Positions 8,499 through 18,007 are shown, counted from the first letter of the stretch. The stretch: 64,000 nucleotides of DNA from Caenispirillum bisanense (GCA_945877815.1 CAMDWJ010000022.1:1-64000); one strand, 5' to 3'. Program-made: numbers and translations. The notes: generated by a model from the sequence alone, not told the origin.

Positions 8499-9152
8499 AT
8501 GGTCCCCATCGATCCCAAGGTTCTCAACTACATGCGCCAAAACTCGGTGCGTTAAACCGCCATCCTCACGCGCCTCAACGAGGCAACCAAACACCGACCG
8601 TACGGCATGATGATAACCGACCCCGAGCAAACGCAGTTCCTGACCTTGCTCATACAACTCATGAACGCCAAACGCGTGCTCGAGGTCGGCACCTTCACCG
8701 GCTATTCGACGCTGGCCATCGCGAATGCCTTGCCCGCCGACGGCCGGATCATTACCTGAGACATCAACGACGACTCGCCTGCCGTGGGCCATCCCTTCTG
8801 GGCTGAAGCGGGCGTGGCGCACAAGATCGCGCTCCGGCTTGGCCCGGCACGCGATACGATGGATGAACTGTTGAAAGAATCTGGCCCTGGCAGTTTCGAT
8901 TTCATCTATATCGATGCCGATAAGGGCAATTACGACGCCTAATACGAACGAGGCCTCGAATTTCTGCACATCGGCGGCTTGATCGGACACGACAATGTGA
9001 TCTGGGGCGGACGCGTCGCCGACGACAGCCAGCGCGATCCCGATACGAACGCGCTCCGCGCGCTCAACAAAAAACTTCACAGCGGCGAACGCGTAACGCT
9101 CTCGATGTTGACTATCGGCGACGGGCTGAGGTTGGCATACAAGCGCGGCTAG
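8499..9152 (+). pseudogene. Class I SAM O-methyltransferase with three in-frame stops
   Basis: Reading one uninterrupted frame from ATG 8499 gives a full-length (217-codon) O-methyltransferase family 3 protein: VLEVGTFTGYSTLAIA (SAM motif I), FDFIYIDADKGNYDA (metal/substrate motif), NVIWGGRVAD, and an ending LTIGDGLRLAYKRG. Three stop codons interrupt it: TAA at 8553 (codon 19), TGA at 8757 (codon 87) and TAA at 8940 (codon 148). Relatives have Glu, Cys and Tyr at about those places, each one or two base changes from the stop. There is no frameshift. It therefore looks like recent decay by point mutation. It ends sharing the CTAG with the convergent dehydrogenase gene. Confidence 0.85.
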
Positions 9153-10087
9153 CGAGGCGCCTTGAAAAAGTGCGCGAGATGTTCGATCGCGCCGCGCCCC
9201 ATCGCGAGGATCGATTCGTCCGCCGAACCGCCGGTATGCGGCGTGCAGTACAAATTCGGCAGAGCAAGCAATTCGGCGTCGCCGCAAGGTTCGCTCTCGA
9301 ATACGTCGATGGCTGCCCCGGCGATCAAACCTTCCTTCAACGCGCGTTTGAGATCGCGCTCGACGACGATCGGGCCGCGCGCGACGTTGAGGAAATAGGC
9401 GGTCGACTTCATGCGCCGAAAAACCTCAATATCGATCATGCCGCGCGTCGTCTCGTCCAACGGCGTATGGACCGTGACGAGATCGGATTCCTCATATATT
9501 TGTTCTTTGGTCGCCAGGGTCAGCCCGTTGGCACGGTAGTAGTCGGCCTGATCGACCACGTCATTGACCAGAATGCGGCAACCGAACGGCTTCAACAGTT
9601 CGATCAGATCCTTGCCGACGAAACCGACGCCGATGATGCCGACCGTGCGGCCCGAAAGCTGGACCCCGCCCCGCTTGGTCCAATCGTTGTGGGTACGCAG
9701 GCCACGTTCGGCGAAAAACAGATTGCGGCATAGCCCGATCATGAATCCGAGCGCCATCTCGGCGACGCCGCGCTTGTTGAGCCCGCCGGTCCATCCCAGG
9801 GCCACGTTATGGCGGCGCATCGCAGCAACATCGAGATTGTCGATGCCAACGCCGTATTTTGCGATGATGCGAAGATCCGGAAGTTGCGCCAGCAGCTCTT
9901 CGGTCACAGGCTCCAGGCTGACAATGGCGCCGTCACTGTCCTTCAAGAAATCAGCGAGTGCGGAATCTTCGTAAGTCGCGCCGGCTTCGTTCAGGATCGC
10001 TGCGGGAAACAGCGTCAGCAATTCGCTCCGCAATATCGGATGCGCGGAAAAACTCCGCGAGACGACCTTGATGCGAGGGACAGACAT
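9149..10087 (-). CDS. D-2-hydroxyacid dehydrogenase (phosphoglycerate dehydrogenase-like)
   Basis: 312 residues, NAD-dependent D-isomer-specific 2-hydroxyacid dehydrogenase. It has the Rossmann motif GIIGVGFVGKDL, and the catalytic Arg, Glu and His in NVARGPIV, DVFESEP and TPHTGG. The start ATG 10087 overlaps the transketolase stop by one base (TGATG). The substrate is unknown; being last in an operon with a split transketolase, it may reduce a 2-keto product of that pathway rather than serve serine synthesis. The longer frame to 10219 lies inside the transketolase gene. Confidence 0.85.
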   Translation of the reverse strand: MSVPRIKVVSRSFSAHPILRSELLTLFPAAILNEAGATYEDSALADFLKDSDGAIVSLEPVTEELLAQLPDLRIIAKYGVGIDNLDVAAMRRHNVALGWTGGLNKRGVAEMALGFMIGLCRNLFFAERGLRTHNDWTKRGGVQLSGRTVGIIGVGFVGKDLIELLKPFGCRILVNDVVDQADYYRANGLTLATKEQIYEESDLVTVHTPLDETTRGMIDIEVFRRMKSTAYFLNVARGPIVVERDLKRALKEGLIAGAAIDVFESEPCGDAELLALPNLYCTPHTGGSADESILAMGRGAIEHLAHFFKAPR

Positions 10088-11046
10088 CAGCCGTTGGCGA
10101 GAGCCTGTGCGGCGCGCACAATATCCGGCGTATCGATGCCATAAAGGGAATGCAGATGATCGCGGTCGCCGTTGACGACTTCGAAGCGGTCGCGCATGCC
10201 GAGGCGTTTCAAACGCCAATCGAGCTTGCCCGTCGCATCGACCAGGGCTTCCATGACGGCCGATCCCATGGCGCCTTCGAGCAATTGCTCCTCGACCGTC
10301 AGGATAGAGCGATAACCCTTTAGCGCGCCGGCAAGCGCCGCGCCGTCGAATGGTTTGACCCGCACAATATCGACGACGCCGGCAGAAACACCTTGTGCGG
10401 CCAAAATCTCAGCCGCCGCCAACGCCTTATGAACGAGCGCACCGCAGGCCAGGATCGCCACGTCCTTGCCGGGACGCACGATCCCAAATCCGATTTCTAG
10501 AACGCGCATCGCATCGTCGCCGTAGAGGCGTGGGAAAACCTGACGGTCGAGGCGCAGATAGCGGAAGGCCGGCGATGAAAGCGCGATATAGACGATCGCG
10601 GCGGCCATGACCTCATCGGACGGCGTCAGAACCTCGATCCCGTTGAGGGCGCGCATACAGGCGATGTCTTCGGGCGTGAAATGGGTCAGCGTGGCGTGAT
10701 CGTAACCGAGACCGACGCCGACCGCGATTAGGGTGACCGGCAGATTCATCGACGAGATCACGCATTTGATCTGCTCGTAGCACCGCGCCGTGATGAAGGG
10801 TGCCATCGCGTAACAAAAAACCTTCTTACCGGACAGCGCCAAGCCGGCCGCGAGATCGATCATGTGTTGCTCGGCGATCCCGGCATGGATGAATTGGTTG
10901 GGCAGATCGCGGCGCAGATCGTCGAGCGCCACTGCGCCGAGATCGGCGCTGATGAACAAAATATCCTTGTCCTTGCGCGCTGCGGCGCAAATGGCCTCGA
11001 TCACCACATCGCGCATCAGGCGCGGTTTCACGGCGGCGTCCATCAA
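10087..11046 (-). CDS. Transketolase-like, C-terminal subunit
   Basis: 319 residues matching the pyrimidine-binding and C-terminal domains of transketolase. The activating Glu lies in IHAGIAEQHMIDLAAGLAL. It works with the preceding gene, which supplies the diphosphate-binding domain; their frames overlap by 4 bp (ATGA). Split transketolases of this kind are often found in dedicated secondary or cell-surface sugar pathways, not the housekeeping pentose phosphate pathway. Sugar specificity cannot be read from the sequence. Confidence 0.85.
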   Translation of the reverse strand: MMDAAVKPRLMRDVVIEAICAAARKDKDILFISADLGAVALDDLRRDLPNQFIHAGIAEQHMIDLAAGLALSGKKVFCYAMAPFITARCYEQIKCVISSMNLPVTLIAVGVGLGYDHATLTHFTPEDIACMRALNGIEVLTPSDEVMAAAIVYIALSSPAFRYLRLDRQVFPRLYGDDAMRVLEIGFGIVRPGKDVAILACGALVHKALAAAEILAAQGVSAGVVDIVRVKPFDGAALAGALKGYRSILTVEEQLLEGAMGSAVMEALVDATGKLDWRLKRLGMRDRFEVVNGDRDHLHSLYGIDTPDIVRAAQALANG

Positions 11047-11870
11047 ACTAGTCCCAATTCGGTGCGAGCCTTCGCCATCTGTTCGGCGTTCGGCATTTTA
11101 TTGTGCCATTCGGATCGCCCTTCCATGAAGGAGATCCCCTTCCCTTTCACCGTGTTCGCGATGATGGCGAGCGGCTTGCCACCGGTCCGCCCGATCAGAT
11201 CGAAGGCTCCAAGGACACCGTCGAAGGAATGTCCGTCGACTTCGACCGAGTGCCAGCCGAAAGCCTGCCACTTCGCTCTCAGATCGCCGAGCGCCACCAG
11301 TTCCTCGGTACGGCCTAGAATGCACAGCGCATTGCGATCGACGACAGCGACCAGATTGTCGAGCTTGTGATGGGCGGCGAACATCGCCGTTTCCCAGATC
11401 GAGCCTTCGTAGCATTCACCATCGCCGAGGACGACGAAGGTGCGATGCGACTCGTCATTGTGCCGCGCGGCCAGCGCGAAGCCGGCACCCATGCCGAGCC
11501 CATGGCCGAGCGAACCCGAAATCCCTTCGATGCCCGGAATGCGCAGATCGGCATACATGCCGAGCAATCCGCCCGGCTTGGTGAAGCGATCAAGCTCGGC
11601 GGCGTCGAAATAGCCGATATCGGCGAGGATCGGATAGAGCACCATCGCCGCATGGCCCTTGCTGATGACCACGCGATCGCGCGTCGGATCGTCGGCTTTG
11701 CCCGGCGTGTAACGCACGACGCCGCCGTAATACAGCGCCGTCGCGATTTCGGTGCAGGAATAACAAGACGGGATATGCCCGTTCTTGGCTGCCATCACCA
11801 TGTCCCACAACTGCCGGCGCAGCCACAGGGCCTTGGCATCGAGGTCGTTGATCCGGTGCGTCGTCGCCAC
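11043..11870 (-). CDS. Transketolase-like, N-terminal subunit
   Basis: 275 residues carrying the thiamine diphosphate module: GHAAMVLYPILADIGYFD, GSLGHGLGMGAGFALAA, and the metal-binding VVLGDGECYEGSIWE...N motif. It binds ThDP-Mg and would assemble with the C-terminal half encoded just downstream. The radical SAM gene ends 12 bp upstream, consistent with a four-gene operon. Confidence 0.87.
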   Translation of the reverse strand: MATTHRINDLDAKALWLRRQLWDMVMAAKNGHIPSCYSCTEIATALYYGGVVRYTPGKADDPTRDRVVISKGHAAMVLYPILADIGYFDAAELDRFTKPGGLLGMYADLRIPGIEGISGSLGHGLGMGAGFALAARHNDESHRTFVVLGDGECYEGSIWETAMFAAHHKLDNLVAVVDRNALCILGRTEELVALGDLRAKWQAFGWHSVEVDGHSFDGVLGAFDLIGRTGGKPLAIIANTVKGKGISFMEGRSEWHNKMPNAEQMAKARTELGLV

Positions 11871-11882
11871 GATCTTGCGTCT

Positions 11883-13376
11883 TTAAGCTGCGTTACGGGT
11901 TTCAAGAAGCTTGCGGCGCAACGGAATGCTCTGCATCCGGCCGATATGATCGACGACGTCCTGGCCGAATTTCCGTTTCACGAGATCGAGATACGGCTTG
12001 TGCGTGAAATAGGCGTCGAAGGCCTTATCGCGGAAACCAAGGATATCGGCCGACGAGCAGAAGTCGTTGGCGAGCGGCGTGCATTCATAGCCGTGCTGCG
12101 AATAATCCTTCCAGGTCGGCGGCATTGCACGTCCCTGTTTCATCGCTTCGGCATAGAGCGGCGAACCCGGATAGGCCATCGCCGAATAGAAGTTCGCGAA
12201 TTCACAATTAAGCTCAAGTGCCAAATCGAATGTCGCCTGCATGCGCTCCATCGTATCGTCGGGCAATCCGAAGATATAGTTGCCGATGATATTGATGCCC
12301 GCCCCTTGGATACGCCGAACCACGTCGATGATGTCGTCGTTGCCGTAAATCTTATGCGCGCCGTCGCGCACATGGGTCGAGGCACTTTCGATTCCCAGGC
12401 ACACCCAATCGACGCCCGCCGCTTTCATGGTGTCGAGAAATTCGTCCTGGACCGAATCGACGCGCGCGTAGGCCCAGATATTGACTTTGTAGTCGCGCGA
12501 TTTGAGCAGATTGCACAGGCCCATCACGTGACGCTTGTTCAAGACGAACATCTCGTCCACGAACTTCACATTCACGACCCCATAAGTCTCGGCGAGGAAA
12601 TCGAGCTCCTTGATGACCGTTTCCGGTTCCCACATGCGGTAAGACGAACGGCCGAACGGCGCATTGATGCAGCAGAAGCTGCATTTGTAAGGACAGCCGA
12701 GCGACGTATGCACCGCCGCATAGGGGCTGCGGTTATGGATATGCTCGAACGAATGCCAATTGTGCGCGCGGTAACGATCCATCGGCAGCAGATCCCAGGC
12801 GATGCCCGGCATCTCATTGTCGATATCCTGAAGCAGGGGCTCGGCGCTCTTCGGCGGCACAATTCGGCTGCCGTCGCGCCACCACAGGCTGGGAATGTCG
12901 CCAAAATCGGATACGCCAGCCTTCAGCGCCTGGAATGTCTTGAAGATCGTCGCCGGACCTTCCTGGTCGCAGGCGAAATCGATGGCTTCTTCTTCCATCG
13001 TGCGCTTCGGCAAGGACGCGATATGGGTACCGGTCATCATCACCGCCGCATCGGTGCCGGCTTCCTTGATGGCAGTGGCGATTGCGCCGGCCGCGGTCAT
13101 GTTCTGGGTCGAGGCCGAGGGCTGGAACCCATAAACGACAATAACGATCAACGTCGGCTTATATTCTTCGGTGGCGATCCGCGCGACTTCCTGGGCACTC
13201 ACGCCAAAAGCGGGGGCATCGTAGATCGCGGAACTTAGGCCCTTGCGGCGCACATAGGTCGCGAATAGGCCCGCGAAAACCGGCGGCTCGATCGCCGAAA
13301 ATTCATCGCCGAGGCCCTGGTAGATCTGTTTCCGGTCGCCGGGATTGATAAAGAGAATATCGACGGATTCAGCCAT
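11883..13376 (-). CDS. B12-binding-domain radical SAM protein
   Basis: 497 residues from ATG 13376. The N-terminal ~170 residues have a cobalamin-binding-like Rossmann pattern (VDILFINPGDRKQIYQG, with an ideal order of beta strands). The central radical SAM core has CxxxCxxC in LGCPYKCSFCC, followed by WAYARVD and CLGIESAS. Such class B enzymes methylate unreactive carbons or rearrange substrates. Co-transcription with the split transketolase and a hydroxyacid dehydrogenase suggests an uncommon carbon-branching or chain-modifying pathway. No assigned homologue comes to mind. The longer start at 13439 adds an unconserved, acidic leader. Confidence 0.8.
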   Translation of the reverse strand: MAESVDILFINPGDRKQIYQGLGDEFSAIEPPVFAGLFATYVRRKGLSSAIYDAPAFGVSAQEVARIATEEYKPTLIVIVVYGFQPSASTQNMTAAGAIATAIKEAGTDAAVMMTGTHIASLPKRTMEEEAIDFACDQEGPATIFKTFQALKAGVSDFGDIPSLWWRDGSRIVPPKSAEPLLQDIDNEMPGIAWDLLPMDRYRAHNWHSFEHIHNRSPYAAVHTSLGCPYKCSFCCINAPFGRSSYRMWEPETVIKELDFLAETYGVVNVKFVDEMFVLNKRHVMGLCNLLKSRDYKVNIWAYARVDSVQDEFLDTMKAAGVDWVCLGIESASTHVRDGAHKIYGNDDIIDVVRRIQGAGINIIGNYIFGLPDDTMERMQATFDLALELNCEFANFYSAMAYPGSPLYAEAMKQGRAMPPTWKDYSQHGYECTPLANDFCSSADILGFRDKAFDAYFTHKPYLDLVKRKFGQDVVDHIGRMQSIPLRRKLLETRNAA

Positions 13377-13642
13377 AACCACCTCGAAAAATTTCTTCTT
13401 GTCGTCGTCCGGCCCCGATGGGCCGTCCATACAGTTCAAATGCGACCGTTTTCAGCCGCCCGCATCATGGCCCAAAAGAGCTAACGATCCGTTTAACCCG
13501 TTAAGGGCCAGGTGCACCTAAGCAGGGTACCAAATTTGCCACGGCCAAGCCATCTTTTGCCGCACAGCGAATTATGGGGAGCCAAGTACCCTTTCCTGCA
13601 TTGAACGATTGCTGAAATTGTCGAAGCGCGGGGAGGTAATTC

Positions 13643-14065
13643 ATGAAATTTCTTAGAAAGTTCGCGAATATTATTTCGCCTATTTTGATGGTGCTGATGA
13701 TTTACACCGTTATTCCGATCGTTCCCGCATTTGCGAGCATCGCGACCACAGATCAGATGATCGATCTGCAAGCCGCCACTTCCGACCGCGCGAAAGTCTC
13801 CGGCTTCCTGGCCCGCGAGGATGTCCGTCGCCAGACAACCGATTTCGGCGTCGATCCGGCGGATGTCGAGCAACGCGTCAATGCCCTCTCCGATGAGGAA
13901 ATCGGCGATTTGGCCCGGAATATCGACGAAATGCCTGCCGGCCAAGGCGTAGTCGGTCTCCTCGTCTTCGTCGCTGTCGTCCTCTTCCTGGTGTTCGCGA
14001 TTACCGATATGGCGGGAGCCACCGACGTATTTCCCTCCATCAACGGACCAAACGAACGACGCTAA
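13643..14065 (+). CDS. PA2779-family membrane protein
   Basis: 140 residues with an N-terminal membrane segment or signal (ISPILMVLMIYTVIPIVPAFA), a conserved middle (DRAKVSGFLAREDVRRQ, GVDPADVEQRVNALSDEEIGDLA), a PAGQGVVG turn and a second hydrophobic helix (LLVFVAVVLFLVFAITDMAG). This is the PA2779 family layout. In many bacteria it sits beside a PA2778-type cysteine peptidase; no such partner is visible here. A good ribosome-binding site (GGGGAGG) precedes the ATG. Function unknown. Confidence 0.75.
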   Translation: MKFLRKFANIISPILMVLMIYTVIPIVPAFASIATTDQMIDLQAATSDRAKVSGFLAREDVRRQTTDFGVDPADVEQRVNALSDEEIGDLARNIDEMPAGQGVVGLLVFVAVVLFLVFAITDMAGATDVFPSINGPNERR

Positions 14066-14299
14066 GGCCGTTTAGGCCAATCGGGTCCAGAGCCGTACTC
14101 TTCATTTCACGCGACTGTCTTCCAGCGGTCGGTGTTCTGTCGGGATGTACGATGACGCAACCGGACAGGCCCCGTCAAAGCGGTCACGACGCTCTCCACG
14201 AACGCGCCGAAATCGAGAAATAGGCGCTCGTCGCCCGCATACATCGTTAACGATTCCGCCTGAGCCCAGCGCTGCACCCTTGTCAAACGAGGGGGACGC

Positions 14300-15004
14300 G
14301 TGCCACAGAGACACATGTCGTCGACAGTTATCGAACAGTGCCTAGATGCGAATTTCCTATGGTCGCAGATCCTCTGCCGCCCTGCTTATTGCCTCGGCCG
14401 CGCCGCACTGTTTCTCGATCGCGACGGCGCCATCGTCCACGAGGTGAATTATCTGCATCGTGCACAAGATGTACGGCTGATCCCAGGCGCGGCTGAAGTC
14501 ATCCGCCGGGCCAATCATGCCTCCATTCCGATCGTCGTGATCACCAACCAAGCCGGCATCGGACGTTCTTATTACGGCTGGGAACATTTCGTCGAGGTCC
14601 AGGAACGGATGCTTGCCGATCTGGCTAAGGACGACGCCCGCATCGATGCGGTCTTCGCATGCGCGCATCATTTGGACGCGCGCACACCCTACGATCATCC
14701 CGACCATCCGGCACGCAAACCGAATCCAGGCATGATGTACATGGCGCGCGACAAACTGGGGATCGATCTCGCCCGCTCCTGGATCGTCGGCGACCGTGCG
14801 ATCGATCTGCGCGCCGGCAGGAATGCCGGTCTCGCCGGCGGCACGCACGTTCGCACCGGACATGGCACACGGGCAAACGAGCGCGAAACTGCGTTGGCGC
14901 TGGCCCGTTCCGATTTTCACGTTCAAACAGCCGAATCGATCCTCGATCTCCTCGCGGGATCGCAACCGTTCGATGGGGCGTTGATCGAGGCTCAGCGCCG
15001 GTAG
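14300..15004 (+). CDS. HAD phosphatase, GmhB-like
   Basis: 234 residues, HAD-IIIA subfamily. Catalytic Asp40 and Asp42 are in FLDRDGAIVHEVNYLHR; motif II is ITNQAGIGRS; motif III/IV are RKPNPGMM and WIVGDRAIDLRAG. It resembles D-glycero-D-manno-heptose 1,7-bisphosphate 7-phosphatase and histidinol phosphatase. The zinc loop is altered: Cys121 and His123 are present, but the usual second pair CxC is His136-x-Ala138. The start is GTG 14300, set by GAGGGGG just upstream; ATG 14315 is possible. Together with the HddC-like enzyme it could serve GDP-heptose synthesis. Confidence 0.72.
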   Translation: MPQRHMSSTVIEQCLDANFLWSQILCRPAYCLGRAALFLDRDGAIVHEVNYLHRAQDVRLIPGAAEVIRRANHASIPIVVITNQAGIGRSYYGWEHFVEVQERMLADLAKDDARIDAVFACAHHLDARTPYDHPDHPARKPNPGMMYMARDKLGIDLARSWIVGDRAIDLRAGRNAGLAGGTHVRTGHGTRANERETALALARSDFHVQTAESILDLLAGSQPFDGALIEAQRR

Positions 15005-15480
15005 CGGACCATATCGCTACAGACGCTTTCGAGACGGCGCAGGTTTTCGGTCAAGCGAACAAGTTCCACAGCATCGATGCCGGCCTTCTCCAATCCGGCA
15101 ACATCAAGAGCCTTCATCGCACGAATTCTGTCGCAAATCGCCTTCGATTTCTCGGTTAGGTGAACCCGCACCGAACGCTTGTCGTGCTGCGAGCGTGCCT
15201 GCTCTATATAGCCGCCTTCGACCAGCTTCTTCATGTTATAGGACACATTCTAGCCTTGGTAGTAGCCGCGCTCGATCAATTCCTTCATGACGATCTGATC
15301 GTCGCCGACATTGGCAAGCAAAACGGCCTGCACTGGTGTCAGGTCCCGACATCCCAATCTATCTAGCTCGATGCGCACGACATCAAGGTAGCGCCGATGA
15401 AGGCGTTCGATAAGTTGCGAAAGGTCGATGTGAGCGTCGTCCACACACAGTACATACGTCCTTACGACAGTGTTCCGCAA
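14992..15480 (-). pseudogene. MarR-family regulator interrupted by a stop
   Basis: One continuous frame encodes a MarR-type winged helix: LTPVQAVLLANVGDDQIVMKEL...ERGYYQG, then TAG at 15252-15250, then NVSYNMKKLVEGGYIEQ and the wing DKRSVRVHLTEKSK. Relatives read GSNVSYN at the break, so one change, TCG to TAG, explains it. The stop removes the end of the recognition helix and the wing. Its 3' end overlaps the end of the GmhB-like gene by 13 bp. A downstream GTG/ATG could yield only a fragment. Confidence 0.8.
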
Positions 15481-15640
15481 TATATTTCAAAGGCTTATCG
15501 TTTCCACGAGCATTCATTTTGCCTCTACAACCATTACCAGAGAAAACGATTGTTTCCTCGCTTAATCGATCCATATAATTTTCAATCGCCTTGTCGAAGA
15601 AAAACCATCCGAAGTACGCCGCTGGGAGCGACAGTTGGCG

Positions 15641-17998
15641 ATGGACGACTTCAACTTAACGACGGCCGTTCTCGCCGCCATGACCAAAGAAGAACTCATG
15701 GCGCTTGTGCAGGCACAGCGACGCGCGGAGGCCAATGTTCCGTCTAGTGAGCTTGCGCGCGATCTGGAAGATGTAATCCAGGCTCTTTTCGACGATTCCA
15801 TGATACCGATGATTATGGTCGACGAAAAAGGCCGATTTCGCCGTATCAATCGCTCTTTCAGGGACCTGACCGGCTACGACGAGGCGGATCTCCTGTCGCA
15901 GCCCCTCGGTCACCATACCCACCCGGCCGATCACCGGGAGGTGGAAGAAGTTCGCCGCAGCCTACAGAACGGCGGCGCAATCACCCAGGCGCTCGATAAA
16001 AAACTCGTCTGCAAGGACGGCAGCGTGCTGAGCTGCAAGATCAAGCGCCTCATTATCCACGATCCAACTGGTGCCGTTAAGTTCATGGTCAGCGAGATCG
16101 TCGATCTCACCGACCAATTGCGTCAAACGCGCGAACTGCAGCGGCACCGAACGCTGTTCGAGGCCTTGTTTTGGGATATGGCCGACGCACTTCTATTCGT
16201 GAATCCAGACCGAACGATACGAATGTACAACTCGGCGTTCGCGCGCCTGTTCGGATACAACGAGCGCGAACTGATCGGCAAGTCGACCTTGATCAACTAC
16301 GCCGATGCGGAGGAATACGCACGGCAAGGCCGCCTCCATTACAATCCCGATGCCAAGGATAGAATCGAGCCGCATACCGAACTTTTCCGCCGAAAAGACG
16401 GAAGCGTATTCGCGGGTGAAACAATCGGAAGTGTCGTGCGCGACGACGAAGGTACGCTCGTAGGGTTCATGGGGCTGGTCCGCGACGTTACCGATCGCGA
16501 AAAGGCCCACCGCACGCTGGTCGAAAGCGAACGGCGTTTTCTGGATTTTGCCCAGGCAGGTGCCTATCGTTTCTGGGAAACGGGCGCCGAGGGCCGCTAT
16601 ACCTATCTTTCGCCTTCTAATAAATATTTCCCGAACTCGGAAGAACTTCTGATCGGGCGATACCAATTCAAATCGCCGAATTTCCACTACGATGATTCCG
16701 AACTGCAAGCCGTGCTCGAGTCGATCGCACGTCGGGAATCCTACCAGGATTTTCACCACTCGATTCTCGACGGACGCGGGCGCCGGTATCGCGCCACGTC
16801 TGGCGTTCCGGTCTTCGACGCCGAGGGAAACTTCAACGGCTATCGCGGCGTTTCGCTCGACGAAACCGGCGAGATGCTGGCGCGCCGCGAGGCCGAAACA
16901 TTGAGCGCACGGTTCAATGCGGCGATCGGAAATTTCAGCGCGGGCTTCGCCTTGTGGAGCTACGATCGCCGGTTCGTCGCTTGCAACGAATTCTACCGTC
17001 GAGTAAGCGGCGTCGCCGATGCCCTGAAGCCTGGCACACATTTCGAGGACTTCATCCGCATCCGAGCAAACCATATCCGGATTCATCGCAACATCGATGT
17101 CGAGGCCTGGGTCGCCGAACGTCTTGCCGATTTCGACACCCCGCTAGCTTCGCATGAATATTCGGATCCCGACGGAAAATGGTACCGCATCACCAAGCAG
17201 AATCTCGCCAACGGCGACTGCCTATTCTTCCTCGCAGACATCACGTTGGCCAAAAGCCGCGAGGACGAATTGATCAATGCCAGACTAGTCGCCGAATCGG
17301 CCAGCCGGGCGAAGAGCGAATTCCTATCAAACGTGAGCCATGAATTGCGCACGCCATTGAATGCGATTCTCGGCTTCGCGCAGATATTCGAACGCGCCTC
17401 GCCCTCGATGACCTCCGAGAAATTCGCTCGTTTTGGCGGCATCATCCGCGAAAACGGTGCGTATCTGCTCGATCTTATCAACGGTATTCTCGATCTATCG
17501 GCGATAGAGGCCGGGCGCCTCAATCTGACGGAGGATCACATCGATCTCGCGATACTGGCGGAGGATTCGATTCAATTAGTCCGGCTTCGGGCGCAAGAAG
17601 ACAACATCGATCTCGTTAACTCGATCGATCACGCCGCGCCTGCAGTCCGTGTCGACCAGGTCAAGCTGAAGCAGGTCCTGGTCAACCTACTGACCAACGC
17701 AATCAAGTTCACGCCGACCGGCGGACGCGTCGAATTGTCGTGGACACCAAATAATGACGGCATCGACATAACCGTTTGCGACAACGGAATTGGGATGACC
17801 GACGAGGAGATTTCGTTGGCGCTCGAGAAATTCGGCCGGATCGGACGGTCGCGGCGGGCCGCGCGCGAAGGCATCGGGCTTGGCTTACCGCTAGCGAAAG
17901 AACTCGTGGAAGCCCATGGCGGCACCCTTGTCCTCGCAAGCACCCCGAACGGCGGAACGCTCGTTACGATCTCGTTGCCGGGCGAGCGCATTTCCTGA
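15641..17998 (+). CDS. Cytoplasmic multi-PAS sensor histidine kinase
   Basis: 785 residues without a transmembrane segment. Four PAS-type sensor modules run from ~45 to ~540 (for example IMVDEKGRFRRINRSFRDLTGY and LFVNPDRTIRMYNSAFARLFGY), each linked by a short helix. Then comes HisKA with the phosphorylated His567 in NVSHELRTPLNAILGF, and an HATPase_c with N box NLLTNAIKFTP, G1 DNGIGM and G2 GIGLGLPLAKEL. There is no receiver domain, and no response-regulator gene adjoins it. The start is ATG 15641 with GGGAGCG upstream. It is followed 9 bp later by the CULT gene. Confidence 0.9.
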   Translation: MDDFNLTTAVLAAMTKEELMALVQAQRRAEANVPSSELARDLEDVIQALFDDSMIPMIMVDEKGRFRRINRSFRDLTGYDEADLLSQPLGHHTHPADHREVEEVRRSLQNGGAITQALDKKLVCKDGSVLSCKIKRLIIHDPTGAVKFMVSEIVDLTDQLRQTRELQRHRTLFEALFWDMADALLFVNPDRTIRMYNSAFARLFGYNERELIGKSTLINYADAEEYARQGRLHYNPDAKDRIEPHTELFRRKDGSVFAGETIGSVVRDDEGTLVGFMGLVRDVTDREKAHRTLVESERRFLDFAQAGAYRFWETGAEGRYTYLSPSNKYFPNSEELLIGRYQFKSPNFHYDDSELQAVLESIARRESYQDFHHSILDGRGRRYRATSGVPVFDAEGNFNGYRGVSLDETGEMLARREAETLSARFNAAIGNFSAGFALWSYDRRFVACNEFYRRVSGVADALKPGTHFEDFIRIRANHIRIHRNIDVEAWVAERLADFDTPLASHEYSDPDGKWYRITKQNLANGDCLFFLADITLAKSREDELINARLVAESASRAKSEFLSNVSHELRTPLNAILGFAQIFERASPSMTSEKFARFGGIIRENGAYLLDLINGILDLSAIEAGRLNLTEDHIDLAILAEDSIQLVRLRAQEDNIDLVNSIDHAAPAVRVDQVKLKQVLVNLLTNAIKFTPTGGRVELSWTPNNDGIDITVCDNGIGMTDEEISLALEKFGRIGRSRRAAREGIGLGLPLAKELVEAHGGTLVLASTPNGGTLVTISLPGERIS

Positions 17999-18007
17999 TC
18001 GTCGGCG

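Noticed and set aside
8757-8759. Selenocysteine reading of TGA in the O-methyltransferase, since relatives have Cys there
   Set aside because: Two TAA codons interrupt the same frame and cannot be recoded as selenocysteine; no hairpin suited to selenocysteine insertion is evident after the TGA.
11367-13238. 623-codon open frame on the plus strand
   Set aside because: It is antisense to the transketolase and radical SAM genes, has no family pattern, and is explained by GC-rich codon bias of the real genes.
14102-14316. Two overlapping ~70-codon frames on the minus strand upstream of the phosphatase
   Set aside because: Neither has a good ribosome-binding site or recognisable features; the region more likely holds the phosphatase promoter. 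A 45-residue version starting MYAGDERLF cannot be ruled out.
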